Assembly (NCBI RefSeq): GCF_012524165.2
Contig: NZ_JABACJ020000002.1
Span: 248,001 to 312,000, forward strand
Length of the DNA stretch: 64,000 nucleotides
Direction: 5' to 3'
Source: Faecalicatena faecalis
GTDB lineage: Bacteria; Bacillota; Clostridia; Lachnospirales; Lachnospiraceae
Each line of letters opens with the position of its first letter. Position 1 is the first letter of the stretch. Positions 44,904 to 54,518 of this stretch are shown here, one piece after another. The position numbers were made by a program, and so were the translations under genes. The notes beneath the pieces are model-generated. The model made no database searches and had not been told where the DNA came from. It saw nothing but the letters and a program-made list of their open reading frames with translations.

Positions 44904-45881
44904 TTATTTTTCTTCGCATTTATCTACCGAATTTGCTGCTGTTTCCAATTTTGCATAAAGGACCTGCTCAAGGAAGGTGACCTTTGTGATCGTCCGCTGC
45001 ACGGATCTGTTTACTTCCAGCAGCTCGCAAATATTATCCGCAAGCTCAACGGCTTTCTGCAGCTTCTCTCCTTCTGCATTCAGGATATGAGCCAATGCAC
45101 ATTCCGACTTTGCGACCGACTCAATGATACTACATCTGCAATCTTCCCTCTCACAGCAGCATGAAAAATTGCAGTCACAAATTTCTTTTCCACAAAAATC
45201 AAGGACGCATTTTAGGATACAGGGACATGAGCAGGAATCCCACACCAAAATAAAAAGTACAAGCTTCTTCCTTTCTATACCGCAGCATGGGCAGAAAATG
45301 AGAGCTTTTACTTTATAACAATCTGGAATACAAAGACATCTTATCAGCTCTTCCCTGCAAAATATCTTAAGGAACTGCTTCTGGCGGCATCTCTGAACAA
45401 GAATCAGAAAGGGAGGAACAAACAGCACACCTAGATTCTCATCCTTTTCTGATCTTTGCAGGACCTGCACCATCTCTCCTTCTCTTGTCAGCTCTATCGT
45501 GCAGTTTTCATAAGCTACTATGATTGTTTCATTTTGACAATGGAAGCTTAATCCACATATGCCAGAGCTCACAGCACAGCATTTACGTATTTGCACCTCG
45601 CCCCACTCCTCCATATCGCAATCCAATCTAAAAATGGTATGACGCAGCCGCTCCTCTGAGGCCCAGAAGCAATGCTCTATACTGTCATAACAAATTGCAA
45701 AATAGGGCCGATTCACCTCAAAGCTATGAAGAAAGATGAAATCCCGGCTGAATTTGCAGACTTTTGATTCCTCCGGCAGTGTCAAATAAAAAAAGTTTCC
45801 ATCAAATGACATCCCCTTATATCGTTTACACAAAGGTTCCGATAAGCTGGTCACGGCGTCCAGCTCTAGTAATTGATCCAT
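44904..45881 (-). CDS. cysteine-rich protein with HILNAEGEK C-terminal domain
   Basis: A 325-residue protein of unknown function with 33 cysteines (about 10 per cent), many clustered between residues 190 and 250 (CLCIPDC, CPCCG, CSCPCILKC, CDCNFSCCC, CRC). The first 200 residues have a repeated beta-strand rhythm that could be a small propeller (GMSFDGNFFYLTLPEESKVC, SFEVNRPYFAICYDSIEHCF, GLSFHCQNETIIVAYE). Residues about 252-317 (SIIESVAKSECALAHILNAE and on) form a helical domain shared with the two proteins encoded just upstream on the other strand. No signal peptide or membrane helix. Heavy cysteine content and a SigmaK-like -10 sequence point to a spore coat or exosporium protein; this is inference. 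AGGAGG precedes the ATG. Confidence 0.8.
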   Translation of the reverse strand: MDQLLELDAVTSLSEPLCKRYKGMSFDGNFFYLTLPEESKVCKFSRDFIFLHSFEVNRPYFAICYDSIEHCFWASEERLRHTIFRLDCDMEEWGEVQIRKCCAVSSGICGLSFHCQNETIIVAYENCTIELTREGEMVQVLQRSEKDENLGVLFVPPFLILVQRCRQKQFLKIFCREELIRCLCIPDCYKVKALIFCPCCGIERKKLVLFILVWDSCSCPCILKCVLDFCGKEICDCNFSCCCEREDCRCSIIESVAKSECALAHILNAEGEKLQKAVELADNICELLEVNRSVQRTITKVTFLEQVLYAKLETAANSVDKCEEK

Positions 45882-45915
45882 AAAAGACCTCCTATAAATT
45901 TCTGCCTTTCATATT

Positions 45916-45924
45916 TACTATATG
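45916..45924 (-). promoter_or_regulatory. SigmaK-like -10 element
   Basis: On the minus strand CATATAGTA fits the mother-cell SigmaK -10 consensus CATANNNTA, about 35 bases before the ATG of the cysteine-rich protein. The -35 AC element is not clear, so this is tentative. Confidence 0.35.
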
Positions 45925-46049
45925 CCATCCAGGAATTGAGGACACAAAACTGCCGAATAATGACCAATCAGAGTTTCTCTGCATACCTATAAAGTATAGA
46001 GCTGAAACCCGCTCTTACTATATAAAATGAAATTTCAGGAGGATCTGTT

Positions 46050-46352
46050 ATGGGCATGCCTATTATAACGCCTGGGAACACCACTGCTGACCAGGCTATA
46101 ACCAATTTGATAGAATCTATTGCAATGCAGGAAAACTCTCTTTCACACATCCTGAATGCAGAAGGAGAAAAAATGGAGTCCATCATTGATATGGATGGAA
46201 CATCTACAGAGGAATTGCTAAGAATGAACAAATCAGCAGAATTGATGATCAGCGCAGTCACAAGGCTGGAGCTGATTCTCCAGGGGAAGGCAGAGCTGTT
46301 TATCCAATGCCCTCTTGTGCCCGAGAACAGTATGAATGGAATGGAGGAATAA
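46050..46352 (+). CDS. 100-residue protein made of the HILNAEGEK domain
   Basis: A short protein starting MGMPIITPGNTTADQAITNL and then IESIAMQENSLSHILNAEGE, ending soon after LELILQGKAELFIQC. Residues about 12-78 align without gaps of note to the C-terminal domains of the cysteine-rich protein at 44904-45881 and the DUF11 protein at 46356-48440: two or three amphipathic helices with conserved I/LVESVA, HILNAEGEK, ELL-x-x-N-(R/K)S and LE-x-(V/I)L-x-x-K. It looks like a stand-alone version of an assembly or anchoring module. AGGAGG lies seven bases before the ATG. It is three bases upstream of the large gene and co-transcribed with it. Confidence 0.85.
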   Translation: MGMPIITPGNTTADQAITNLIESIAMQENSLSHILNAEGEKMESIIDMDGTSTEELLRMNKSAELMISAVTRLELILQGKAELFIQCPLVPENSMNGMEE

Positions 46353-46355
46353 GCT

Positions 46356-48440
46356 ATGGCTACAATATCAGGACGCGTCATATTTGACCGAGACAGAAGT
46401 GCATCCATCACCACAGGAGACTCTGGGATTGCGGGGATTCCTGTCGTTTTACAGAATACACAGACGAATGTAAGGCTGACTGTCCTTACAGATGTGAATG
46501 GAAATTATACCTTCCTCAACGTACCAAACGGGGACTACCGAATCGTAGAATCCTATGGTACTTCTGGAGGAGTACCGACACCTGGCGACTTTGAGGATGC
46601 CGCTGCCGGGCCTGTACCACAAGGGATGAATCCACCGATCGGCACGGTCATTGCCCCGCCTGCCGGAACTACTAATCTGGATTCCCTGACACCGGATACA
46701 CTTCTCGTAACCGTATCCGGTACAAACCTGACCAACCAGAACTTTTTAAATGGCCCTGTGATCTATACTCCCATTGAGGCTCTTCTGGATCAATGCGCGA
46801 TCGTCTCTGGCGAAAATCTGATCAAAGCGGCAGACAATGGGACCTTCGGAACTTTTCCGCCCGGCACCCCGGCAAATACAGGGGCACCCACGGAGCCTTA
46901 TCCTGATGTAACGCCCGATTTCACCTATGTACTGCCGAACCCGGAAGTCTACGCGCCATTCGGAGGAGAGTATACGGTACAAAATATCATGACCAACTCC
47001 CTGAGCTCGGAGATTGGCGCATGGTGGCGCATCGCGGACCACACGACCGGAAATGAGACCGGACGCATGATGATCGTCAATGGATTCAACCCCGGCGCTG
47101 TTTTTTTCAGAGCCACGGTAAATGTTCAGCCCAATACGAACTATCTATTTACCTCCTGGATCCTGAATCTATTTAAAGTAACAGGATATCCGAATCCAGA
47201 ATTGAGTGTCCGAATCTTAAACGAGGACGGTCAGGTGCTTTACAGTGCTCCTTTAGGAGTCCTGATTCCGCCCAATGTCAATGCACCGGAATGGAAACAG
47301 ATCGGAACTGTTATCAATTCCCAGGATAATACCTCTCTCATCGTTGAATTCCGAAGCGAAGGCCCTGAGGTAATTGGAAATGATTACGCCATCGATGATG
47401 TAGAATTCCATGAAATCCTTATCCGCGAATTCACCCCTGTTAAAACATCCAGTGTCTCCTCCGCCAGCATCGGAGAAAACGTTGAATATACAGTCACTCT
47501 GACCAACACCTGCACGAACCCTCTGACAAATGTATTTTTCCGGGATCTGGTCCCTACCGGGCTGAATTTCGTACCGGGCAGTGTCACAGTCAACGGAACC
47601 TCACTTCCTGCTGCCAATCCGAATACGGGCTTTACCATCCCGAATATCCCCGGAAACGGGACCGCTACGGTCACCTTCCAGACTGTTGCCGGATCTGTTC
47701 CTGCACAGAATCCGACACACAACCAGGCCGCTGTCACCTACTTTTACACTCCAGTGGAGGGCGGAATTCCTGCCGAATTCGAGGTAGAATCCAATGAGGT
47801 CCCGGTACTCATCACTGGAACGCTGGCCGATCTGTCCGTCACAAAAACTGGCAGTCGTACCATACAGCAGGGCGGTCTACTGACCTATACGATCACCGTA
47901 TCAAATTCTGGACCTTCTGCCGCCGAAAATGTTTTATTGACCGATACCATTCCTGCTGCCCTTACAGGCGCAGAATATTCCCTAAACGGTGGTTCCACTT
48001 TCCTTCCATGGCCTGGAAACTTAAGTCTGGGAACACTGGCAGAAGGGGAAGTAAGAACGATACTCATCCGGGGAACGGTACAGCCGCAGGCCGAGGGAAA
48101 TATCATAAATACAGCCACCGTCACCTCGTCAACCCCTGACCCGAATCCTGACAATAATACTTCTACGATCACGACCACCATATTGACCCCAAGATGTCAG
48201 GCCTTGGTGGATCTGGTAGAATCCGTCGCACTCCAGGAGGCCGCACTTGCGCGCATCCTAAATGCAGAGGGACTGAAAATGCAGAAATTCATCAATATGG
48301 AAGGTGTTACAAACGACGAACTGTTCGAGCTGAACCGTTCTGTAACGAGTATGATCGGCTCTGTCTCCCGGCTTGAGATTGTACTCCAGGCAAAACTGCA
48401 GAATGCATCCTGTCAATTAGAGAACTGCCTGGAGAGTTAG
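46356..48440 (+). CDS. SdrB/DUF11 repeat surface protein with HILNAEGEK C-terminal domain
   Basis: A 694-residue, threonine- and proline-rich protein. Residues 1-75 are an SdrB/Cna-B type domain (SGRVIFDRDRSASITTGDSG, GNYTFLNVPNGDYRIVES). About 140-355 is a jelly-roll domain ending AIDDVEF. About 360-480 and 490-610 are two DUF11 repeats (VEYTVTLTNTC..., ADLSVTKTGSRTIQQGGLLT). Residues 618-685 are the helical domain shared with its neighbours (VESVALQEAALARILNAEG). There is no signal peptide, LPXTG or membrane helix, although every domain is of a surface type, which fits a spore outer-layer protein assembled from the mother-cell cytoplasm. GGAGG overlaps the end of the 100-residue gene, so translation is coupled. 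Confidence 0.85.
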   Translation: MATISGRVIFDRDRSASITTGDSGIAGIPVVLQNTQTNVRLTVLTDVNGNYTFLNVPNGDYRIVESYGTSGGVPTPGDFEDAAAGPVPQGMNPPIGTVIAPPAGTTNLDSLTPDTLLVTVSGTNLTNQNFLNGPVIYTPIEALLDQCAIVSGENLIKAADNGTFGTFPPGTPANTGAPTEPYPDVTPDFTYVLPNPEVYAPFGGEYTVQNIMTNSLSSEIGAWWRIADHTTGNETGRMMIVNGFNPGAVFFRATVNVQPNTNYLFTSWILNLFKVTGYPNPELSVRILNEDGQVLYSAPLGVLIPPNVNAPEWKQIGTVINSQDNTSLIVEFRSEGPEVIGNDYAIDDVEFHEILIREFTPVKTSSVSSASIGENVEYTVTLTNTCTNPLTNVFFRDLVPTGLNFVPGSVTVNGTSLPAANPNTGFTIPNIPGNGTATVTFQTVAGSVPAQNPTHNQAAVTYFYTPVEGGIPAEFEVESNEVPVLITGTLADLSVTKTGSRTIQQGGLLTYTITVSNSGPSAAENVLLTDTIPAALTGAEYSLNGGSTFLPWPGNLSLGTLAEGEVRTILIRGTVQPQAEGNIINTATVTSSTPDPNPDNNTSTITTTILTPRCQALVDLVESVALQEAALARILNAEGLKMQKFINMEGVTNDELFELNRSVTSMIGSVSRLEIVLQAKLQNASCQLENCLES

Positions 48441-48463
48441 GCATCGATTTTTCTTACACTTCA

Positions 48464-48492
48464 AAAGGCGGCACAAAAAACGTGCCGCCTTT
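48464..48492 (+). terminator. strong terminator of the DUF11 operon
   Basis: AAAGGCGGCAC (48464-48474) pairs with GTGCCGCCTTT (48482-48492), followed by CTC. It lies about 25 bases past the stop. Confidence 0.85.
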
Positions 48493-48584
48493 CTCTACTC
48501 ATCACATGTCCTCTTTGTATCTCTGTTGATTTCTGTTCATTTCTGCAAAATCAAGCAAAAAAATCCGTTTATTACCACCCGAGC

Positions 48585-51500
48585 CTACATACTGGCTGTA
48601 ACCTTAGCCGCCAGATATACAACATTCGTCTTACCATCCTTATCAAAAGAGGGATTGAGCATGACTCTAAAATACAATAATTTTCCTTCCCGGGTCCTCA
48701 TGCGGATCTGATAAGCGAATTCCTCCTTCAGCCTCCTTAGCTGATACAGATCCATCACATTATGCCATAACTCCTGGTCGTCCTCATAGACATTTTTCTC
48801 TGCGAACTCTGCCACAATCTGATGGTAGCCCGACTGACGACCGATCAGCTCCGGGTGCAGCCATTCCTGCAGAGCAACTACAGTCGCTTTTTCGAGGTCT
48901 ATCTGCCAACAGCTATCTGTAAATACCTTCATAACTGCAAATAATTCGTGATTATACTGCTTAAGGTTCATTTTCTTTTCCCATTCGTTCAAGCCATATC
49001 CTGACACGAACTGTGGCCTTACCCAGATTTCGTCTTTTTCCTCTGTATTCTCCTTTACATTCTCTCCTATCTGATTCTCCCCATTTTTCCTCATATATAG
49101 GGCCGCCTCATCGATTTCCGTAAACGGACAGACTGTATTTAATACATCCTCATAGTCCAACGGCTTTGCAATATGCGCATTCATACCTGCATCCAGGCAG
49201 TTCTTGACATCCTCTGCAAACGCATTTGCCGTCATTGCAATGATCGGAATGGTCTTTGCATCCGCCTTATCCGATGCCCGGATGGCCTTTGAAGCTGTCA
49301 GCCCATCCATGACAGGCATCATAATGTCCATCAGAACAATCTGATAACTTCCTGGTTCTGATTGGGTAAACTTATCCACTGCAATCTGCCCATTCTCTGC
49401 AGTATCAATCATTGCCCCTGCCTCTTCCAGCATAAATCGTGCGATCTCCATATTGAGTTCATTATCTTCCACTAAAAGGATTCTAGCTCCTTCCAGTCCT
49501 CTGCTTCCCGCATACCTGCCCTTCTGTGAATTCTGCTGTGGACATTTATCGATTTGGAAAGTGAGGGTAACCAAAAAGACACTCCCTTCTCCGACCGTAC
49601 TCTCGACTGTGATCGTTCCATGCATCGCATCTACCATTTTTTTTACAATCGACATTCCAAGCCCGCTTCCATTAAAAGTCGTCCTGCTGTCACTCTTCTC
49701 CTGATTGAACGGTTCAAAAATATGCTCCATAAACTCTTCACTCATTCCAATTCCCGTATCAGCAACACGGAAACAGTAGGTCGCAGTATCCTCAGTGGAT
49801 GCGATTTCCTCCACACTGCAGTCTACTATGCCGCCTGGTTTATTGTATTTAACAGCATTACTTTCAATATTCATTAAAATCTGCCGGACATGGAGCGGAC
49901 TTCCAATCAAGCGGGTATGAGGCATCTGTTTCGGCGAATCGCAGTAAATCGTGACCCCATATTCAATGGCGAACTGCCTTGTGATCCGTGTATTATTTAC
50001 CAGCATCTCGTTCAGATCAAAAGACTCTTCCGTCAGGCTCAGTCTTCCGCTCTCTATCCTGCTCATCTCCAGGACATCATTGATCAATGTTAGCAGATAC
50101 CCCGCAGATGTCTCAATTTTTTGAATGCATTCATCTACCCGTTCTTCGTCATAACGATTCTTCTTAATAATATCCAGCATTCCCATAATTCCATTCATAG
50201 GCGTCCTGATATCATGTGACATCCGGGAAAGGAATTCCGATTTCGCATGATTGGCACGGTTAGCCTCCTCAACGGTCCTTGCCAACTGATTCTGATAATC
50301 CCGTTCCTTTTTCATCTGCTCTTCCAGTGCCTGTCTCTGCTTCCGTTCGCTTTGTGCCTCTTTCCCTCGGTAGAACAGAACTACGATCAATACGAAACCG
50401 ACTGCCAGAATCGTCAGGAAAACGACCGGCACGATTGGATTCTTGTACAAGTAGCTCAAAAAAGACGCATCCGACTCACGCAGCTCCATATTTTCATCAA
50501 TAATCTTCTGGACTTCCTCGCCACTGATGCTGTCTGCTATTTTATTCATCAAAGGGTATAGCACCGCGCCCTTTTCCCTTAACACAGCGATTGAAAAACT
50601 GGTGGGAGGATTCTGCATTGTCGTATAGGTAAGCTGATTCCTGATATCTGATCTCACATACATCTCTGCCACACAGGTATAGGTAAAGGTACAGTCAGCC
50701 TCTCCATCCATGACGGCACGGACACACTCATCTGTCGTATCATATTCCTTAACCTTCATGGAACCATACATCTCTTGATACGGATGATTAATATCTGCCG
50801 CTCCCCTTCTTGCTGCTACAATCCGGTAATCGCCGGAGTGGTCTTTCATCGTGATTCTTGAAAATCCTGCACTGAAATACGACGCCGTAAGGAAATATCC
50901 CATATCCTCTGCTTGAGAATAGCTCAGGGCACTGTCAATGACCAGATCTGCTGCCCCTGACTTCATCGCCTCATAGTACTCTGCCGTATTCGCCGTTTCC
51001 ATGATTTCATAGGGAATTCCACACTTTTCTGCAACCCTCTCCATAATATCTACCATGATTCCTTTGGGCTTATGTGCCACAAAATAGGAGTAGGGTTTGA
51101 TTCCGGGATTAATCAGGACCCTGACGGTCTTTCCCTTTGCATGCAGCTCATTCAAATAACTCTGTTCGTCCGCAGTCAGTACGATTTCTTTTCCGCCAGA
51201 AGACTTGTTATAATATTTGTATGCCAGCATGGACTTCCAACTGGGATAATCGGAATTAAGAAGTACAATTGCGTGATTCACCTTCTCTAAAAGCGCTGTA
51301 TTTCCTTTTTTCACCATTACATAAAATGCAGAGCTGTCAAATTTGTCCAGTATAATTTCATTCTCGATCTGCCTTAAATCGCTGGTCACCATTGCATCGA
51401 TCTGCTTCCCGTAAAACATTGCAGCCTTCATATCCTCCTGATTTTCGAAATAGACCGGGATATAGGAGAATCCTTTTTCTGCTGCATACTTTTCGAAGCT

Positions 51501-52019
51501 TAGGTTTCTGCTGTTATTCTTAAGAAGGCCCACACGCATTCCATTATAGCCGGCATAGTCACCCGCACTATAGAGATGCGCACTTGCACTTGTTGTCAGG
51601 ATCGTGGAGCTGACACCGATGCTCTGCTCACTGAAATCAAAATCCGCCTCTCTTTTAGGAAGCTTCTGAGCAGAGGTCAAAAGATCGATCTCGCCGTCCT
51701 TTAGCATCTGCTGCATTTTGGACCAACTCTTGCCATAACCGATATATTCATATTCAAAATTTTCATAGCCCGCAATCATCTGCAGAAAATCATATCCATA
51801 GCCGGTTCTGCGGCCATCTTCCTTGATCTCGTGATAACCGTCGAACTGAAAAAATCCAACCTTTATTTTTCCAGGCTGGCTGTTCTTTCCTTGATATGTA
51901 TTGTCTGCGGCGTAAATTGGGATGGATCGTATCGTTGATAACCACACTGCCATAAGACATATAGACATTAAAAGAGAACACCATTTGTTAATCCGGCCTC
52001 TTTCAGGGATTATCCACAC
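48585..52019 (-). CDS. EvgS-like hybrid histidine kinase with receiver and terminal PAS-like domain
   Basis: A 1144-residue receptor. Signal/anchor helix at about 13-36, two solute-binding (family 3) domains (about 50-275, KIKVGFFQFDGYHEIKEDGR; about 290-510, KTVRVLINPGIKPYSYFVAH), a membrane helix (PVVFLTILAVGFVLIVVLFY), the phosphorylation box SRMSHDIRTPMNGIMGML, ATPase domain (ESNAVKYNKPGG, ADTGIGM, GSGLGMSIVKKM), receiver (ILLVEDNELNMEIA, VLMDIMMPVMDG, IAKPLDY) and a further 150 residues that read as a PAS-like domain (LWHNVMDLYQLRRLKEEFAY ... VYLAAKVTASM). A C-terminal PAS after the receiver is uncommon. The start is GTG (52017-52019) with GGAGGG seven bases upstream. Confidence 0.9.
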   Translation of the reverse strand: MWIIPERGRINKWCSLLMSICLMAVWLSTIRSIPIYAADNTYQGKNSQPGKIKVGFFQFDGYHEIKEDGRRTGYGYDFLQMIAGYENFEYEYIGYGKSWSKMQQMLKDGEIDLLTSAQKLPKREADFDFSEQSIGVSSTILTTSASAHLYSAGDYAGYNGMRVGLLKNNSRNLSFEKYAAEKGFSYIPVYFENQEDMKAAMFYGKQIDAMVTSDLRQIENEIILDKFDSSAFYVMVKKGNTALLEKVNHAIVLLNSDYPSWKSMLAYKYYNKSSGGKEIVLTADEQSYLNELHAKGKTVRVLINPGIKPYSYFVAHKPKGIMVDIMERVAEKCGIPYEIMETANTAEYYEAMKSGAADLVIDSALSYSQAEDMGYFLTASYFSAGFSRITMKDHSGDYRIVAARRGAADINHPYQEMYGSMKVKEYDTTDECVRAVMDGEADCTFTYTCVAEMYVRSDIRNQLTYTTMQNPPTSFSIAVLREKGAVLYPLMNKIADSISGEEVQKIIDENMELRESDASFLSYLYKNPIVPVVFLTILAVGFVLIVVLFYRGKEAQSERKQRQALEEQMKKERDYQNQLARTVEEANRANHAKSEFLSRMSHDIRTPMNGIMGMLDIIKKNRYDEERVDECIQKIETSAGYLLTLINDVLEMSRIESGRLSLTEESFDLNEMLVNNTRITRQFAIEYGVTIYCDSPKQMPHTRLIGSPLHVRQILMNIESNAVKYNKPGGIVDCSVEEIASTEDTATYCFRVADTGIGMSEEFMEHIFEPFNQEKSDSRTTFNGSGLGMSIVKKMVDAMHGTITVESTVGEGSVFLVTLTFQIDKCPQQNSQKGRYAGSRGLEGARILLVEDNELNMEIARFMLEEAGAMIDTAENGQIAVDKFTQSEPGSYQIVLMDIMMPVMDGLTASKAIRASDKADAKTIPIIAMTANAFAEDVKNCLDAGMNAHIAKPLDYEDVLNTVCPFTEIDEAALYMRKNGENQIGENVKENTEEKDEIWVRPQFVSGYGLNEWEKKMNLKQYNHELFAVMKVFTDSCWQIDLEKATVVALQEWLHPELIGRQSGYHQIVAEFAEKNVYEDDQELWHNVMDLYQLRRLKEEFAYQIRMRTREGKLLYFRVMLNPSFDKDGKTNVVYLAAKVTASM

Positions 52020-52610
52020 TAAAAATCCCTCCTTTTCATTCGTATTTATCGTTACCGTTCCTCACTTTTGCACGGTTGCAAAGTCATGCTGTGTTACACA
52101 CGCTCGGTGATAAATAAGATACTAACGGCCGAAGTATCTCTCCAAAACAGGTAATGGTATGGGAATTGCTATTGATAAACTGATTTCATGAATTTCTTTC
52201 TGTTCTATTTTAACACACAGGGCTGTATTTTACCATCATAATATAAAGATAAAATAATATAATTTATGTTTCATTCATTCTTACTATCCTGGATATTTCT
52301 GAATTACACTTGATAAACAGAGGACTTTTTTTCACTCTTGCCTTTCCCACAAAATCATATCATCTAATTTATATAAAATTTTCATCTAATTCTAATGGCA
52401 TTTATTTTTTTTATCTCACGACGTTTGTCTTCTATTTTTAATTCACTTTTTCTTTCATCAAATTTATTTTGTACATAATACACAAAAAAAGCTTTTCACA
52501 AGCTGCTTTATTTGATAAAATAGAATAAAACTCACAATTATTTGTGTATACAGCATCTCTAAAGAATGGGGTTGCACATCACATATAAGAACAATATCGG
52601 GGGACCCACA
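52020..52610. promoter_or_regulatory. divergent AT-rich control region between two receptors
   Basis: A 591-base gap without a credible gene. It holds a perfect inverted repeat AGATACT/AGTATCT (52117-52123 and 52133-52139) on the side of the hybrid kinase, long T/A tracts from 52200 to 52500, and a TAAAAT box near 52516-52521 on the side of the diguanylate cyclase. No riboswitch such as GEMM (c-di-GMP) was recognised. Confidence 0.35.
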
Positions 52611-54518
52611 ATGAATCGTAAAAACAGTAAGCTTTTAAAAACAAATCTTTTGATCAGCATCATTTTGATTTTTGGCTTTGCCATTACCGCCATTTTCAGC
52701 TACCGCGCCAATTATCAGGTTTCTCTAAATAATGTAGAACAGGTATCTTCTCTGTCTGCTGATGGAATTTATTATCAAATGTCTTCCCTCTTCTCTAAGC
52801 CCATCAACATCTCACTCACAATGGCTCATGACAGCCTGCTCATCGACCACATCAATAAGGAACGTACGAATCTGGAAGATAGTGAATATATATTGACCGT
52901 CAAGAAATATCTGGAAGCCTATCAGAAAAAGTATGACTTCGATTCCGTTTTTCTGGTTTCTGCTGCTTCTGGCAGATATTATAACTTTAATGGACTGGAC
53001 CGTGTCCTAACAAAAGAGAACCCTGAAAATGAATGGTATTACAGCCTGTTAGACAGTGCTGAAGAGTATTCTCTCAACGTAGATAATGATGAGGTGACAG
53101 GTGCGGATAATGTGATCACCACTTTCGTAAACTGTAAAATCCAGGGACCTGACGGCCGAATCCTCGGTGTGGTGGGCGTTGGAATACGGATGGACTATTT
53201 AAAAGAACTGCTTAAGGGATATGAGGATAAATTTGATGTCAGAGTCAGTCTGATCAATAAAGAAGGGGACATCGAAATTTCAACTTCCTATACTGGCTAT
53301 GAAAAAAAGAATTGGTTCGACGTTTATGGACAGGAAGATATAAAATCTCAGGTTCTGAACTGGAATGATGCCTCCAAAAATCTGGAATTATGGACATCGA
53401 ATGCAGATCATACAGACAAAAGTTATGTTGTAAGCCGCTACATCCCGGAATTATCCTGGAATTTGATTGTCGAACAGGAGACTGGACAGATCGTCCACGA
53501 AATGAAGATGCGGCTTTACCAGTCATTTTTCATTATCATGCTGGTCATTCTTTTGGTATTGGTCATCATCACCACTGTCATCCGTAACTTTAATGGTCAG
53601 ATTGTCAAACTGGTAGATGAGCATCAAATGATGTTCAAGAAAGCGACCGAGGAGCTTTATGACAGTATCTATGAATTGAATTTGACGAAGAACTGTTATG
53701 TAGGTGAACCGACCGAAAAATATTTTTCCAGTTTGGGAGCCGGCAAGATGCCCTTTGATGAGGGTCTGCGCGTCATTGCCAAGAAGCAGATCAAGGAAGA
53801 ATTCCGGGAGGGATATGTACAGATGTTCACCCCCAAAAATGCAATCCGAGAATTCGAGTCCGGAAACAATCATTTGAGCTACGACTTTATGATTACGGAA
53901 GATGGAATCAATTACCACTGGACCCGGGTGGAGACCTACCTGTTCTTCTCACAGGAGGATCAATCTGTCCATATGTTTTCCTATCGCAAGAACATAGATT
54001 CCGAAAAGAAGAAGGAACTGATGGCAAAGCAGGACGGAATGACTGGGTTCTATACCAAGATAACGACGGAGACCCTAATTCAAAAACAGTTATCAGAACA
54101 TCCTGAAAATCGGTACGCTTTTATCATCTTCGATATTGATAATTTTAAACAGATTAATGACCGGTACGGGCATGCCTTCGGCGATTACTGCATCACCTGC
54201 TTTACCCAGAAGATACGCAGACATTTCCGGGAATCTGATATCCTCGGCCGAATCGGCGGTGATGAGTTTGCAGCCTTCCTATCTGTTCCTTCGGAAGATT
54301 TTGGAGAAGAAAAGGCAAGGGAGCTTTCAAAAGCTCTGGATATGGAGTGTGTCAAGGATGGGGTCAGCTGCCATCTCACTGCCAGCATTGGAATTGCGTT
54401 CTCCTCCTTGGGGCAGAACTTTGAAAACTTATATCGGTGCGCAGATGCCGCCCTATACCAGACAAAAGAAAATGGGAAAAATGGTTTCACCATATATCAT
54501 GAAAGAGGTGCCCTATGA
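52611..54518 (+). CDS. membrane diguanylate cyclase with dCache sensor
   Basis: A 635-residue receptor enzyme. Helix at about 10-32, an extracytoplasmic dCache-type domain (about 35-300, with YLEAYQKKYDFDSVFLVSAASG and GRILGVVGVGIRMDYL), second helix (about 305-327, FFIIMLVILLVLVIITTVI), a PAS-like domain (about 335-470) and a C-terminal GGDEF domain with intact substrate and catalytic residues (IFDIDNFKQINDRYGHAFGD, ILGRIGGDEF); RESD five residues before GGDEF is an RxxD product-inhibition site. The ATG at 52611 has GGGGGA six bases upstream; the frame could begin at 52566. Its stop overlaps the next kinase start (ATGA). Confidence 0.9.
   Translation: MNRKNSKLLKTNLLISIILIFGFAITAIFSYRANYQVSLNNVEQVSSLSADGIYYQMSSLFSKPINISLTMAHDSLLIDHINKERTNLEDSEYILTVKKYLEAYQKKYDFDSVFLVSAASGRYYNFNGLDRVLTKENPENEWYYSLLDSAEEYSLNVDNDEVTGADNVITTFVNCKIQGPDGRILGVVGVGIRMDYLKELLKGYEDKFDVRVSLINKEGDIEISTSYTGYEKKNWFDVYGQEDIKSQVLNWNDASKNLELWTSNADHTDKSYVVSRYIPELSWNLIVEQETGQIVHEMKMRLYQSFFIIMLVILLVLVIITTVIRNFNGQIVKLVDEHQMMFKKATEELYDSIYELNLTKNCYVGEPTEKYFSSLGAGKMPFDEGLRVIAKKQIKEEFREGYVQMFTPKNAIREFESGNNHLSYDFMITEDGINYHWTRVETYLFFSQEDQSVHMFSYRKNIDSEKKKELMAKQDGMTGFYTKITTETLIQKQLSEHPENRYAFIIFDIDNFKQINDRYGHAFGDYCITCFTQKIRRHFRESDILGRIGGDEFAAFLSVPSEDFGEEKARELSKALDMECVKDGVSCHLTASIGIAFSSLGQNFENLYRCADAALYQTKENGKNGFTIYHERGAL

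Noticed and set aside
45968..46414. 148-codon frame on the minus strand
   Set aside because: Antisense to the 100-residue gene and the start of the DUF11 gene, which have good ribosome sites and shared domains.
52020..52610. c-di-GMP (GEMM) riboswitch before the diguanylate cyclase
   Set aside because: The conserved aptamer core was not found in the gap or in other leaders of this signalling-rich region.
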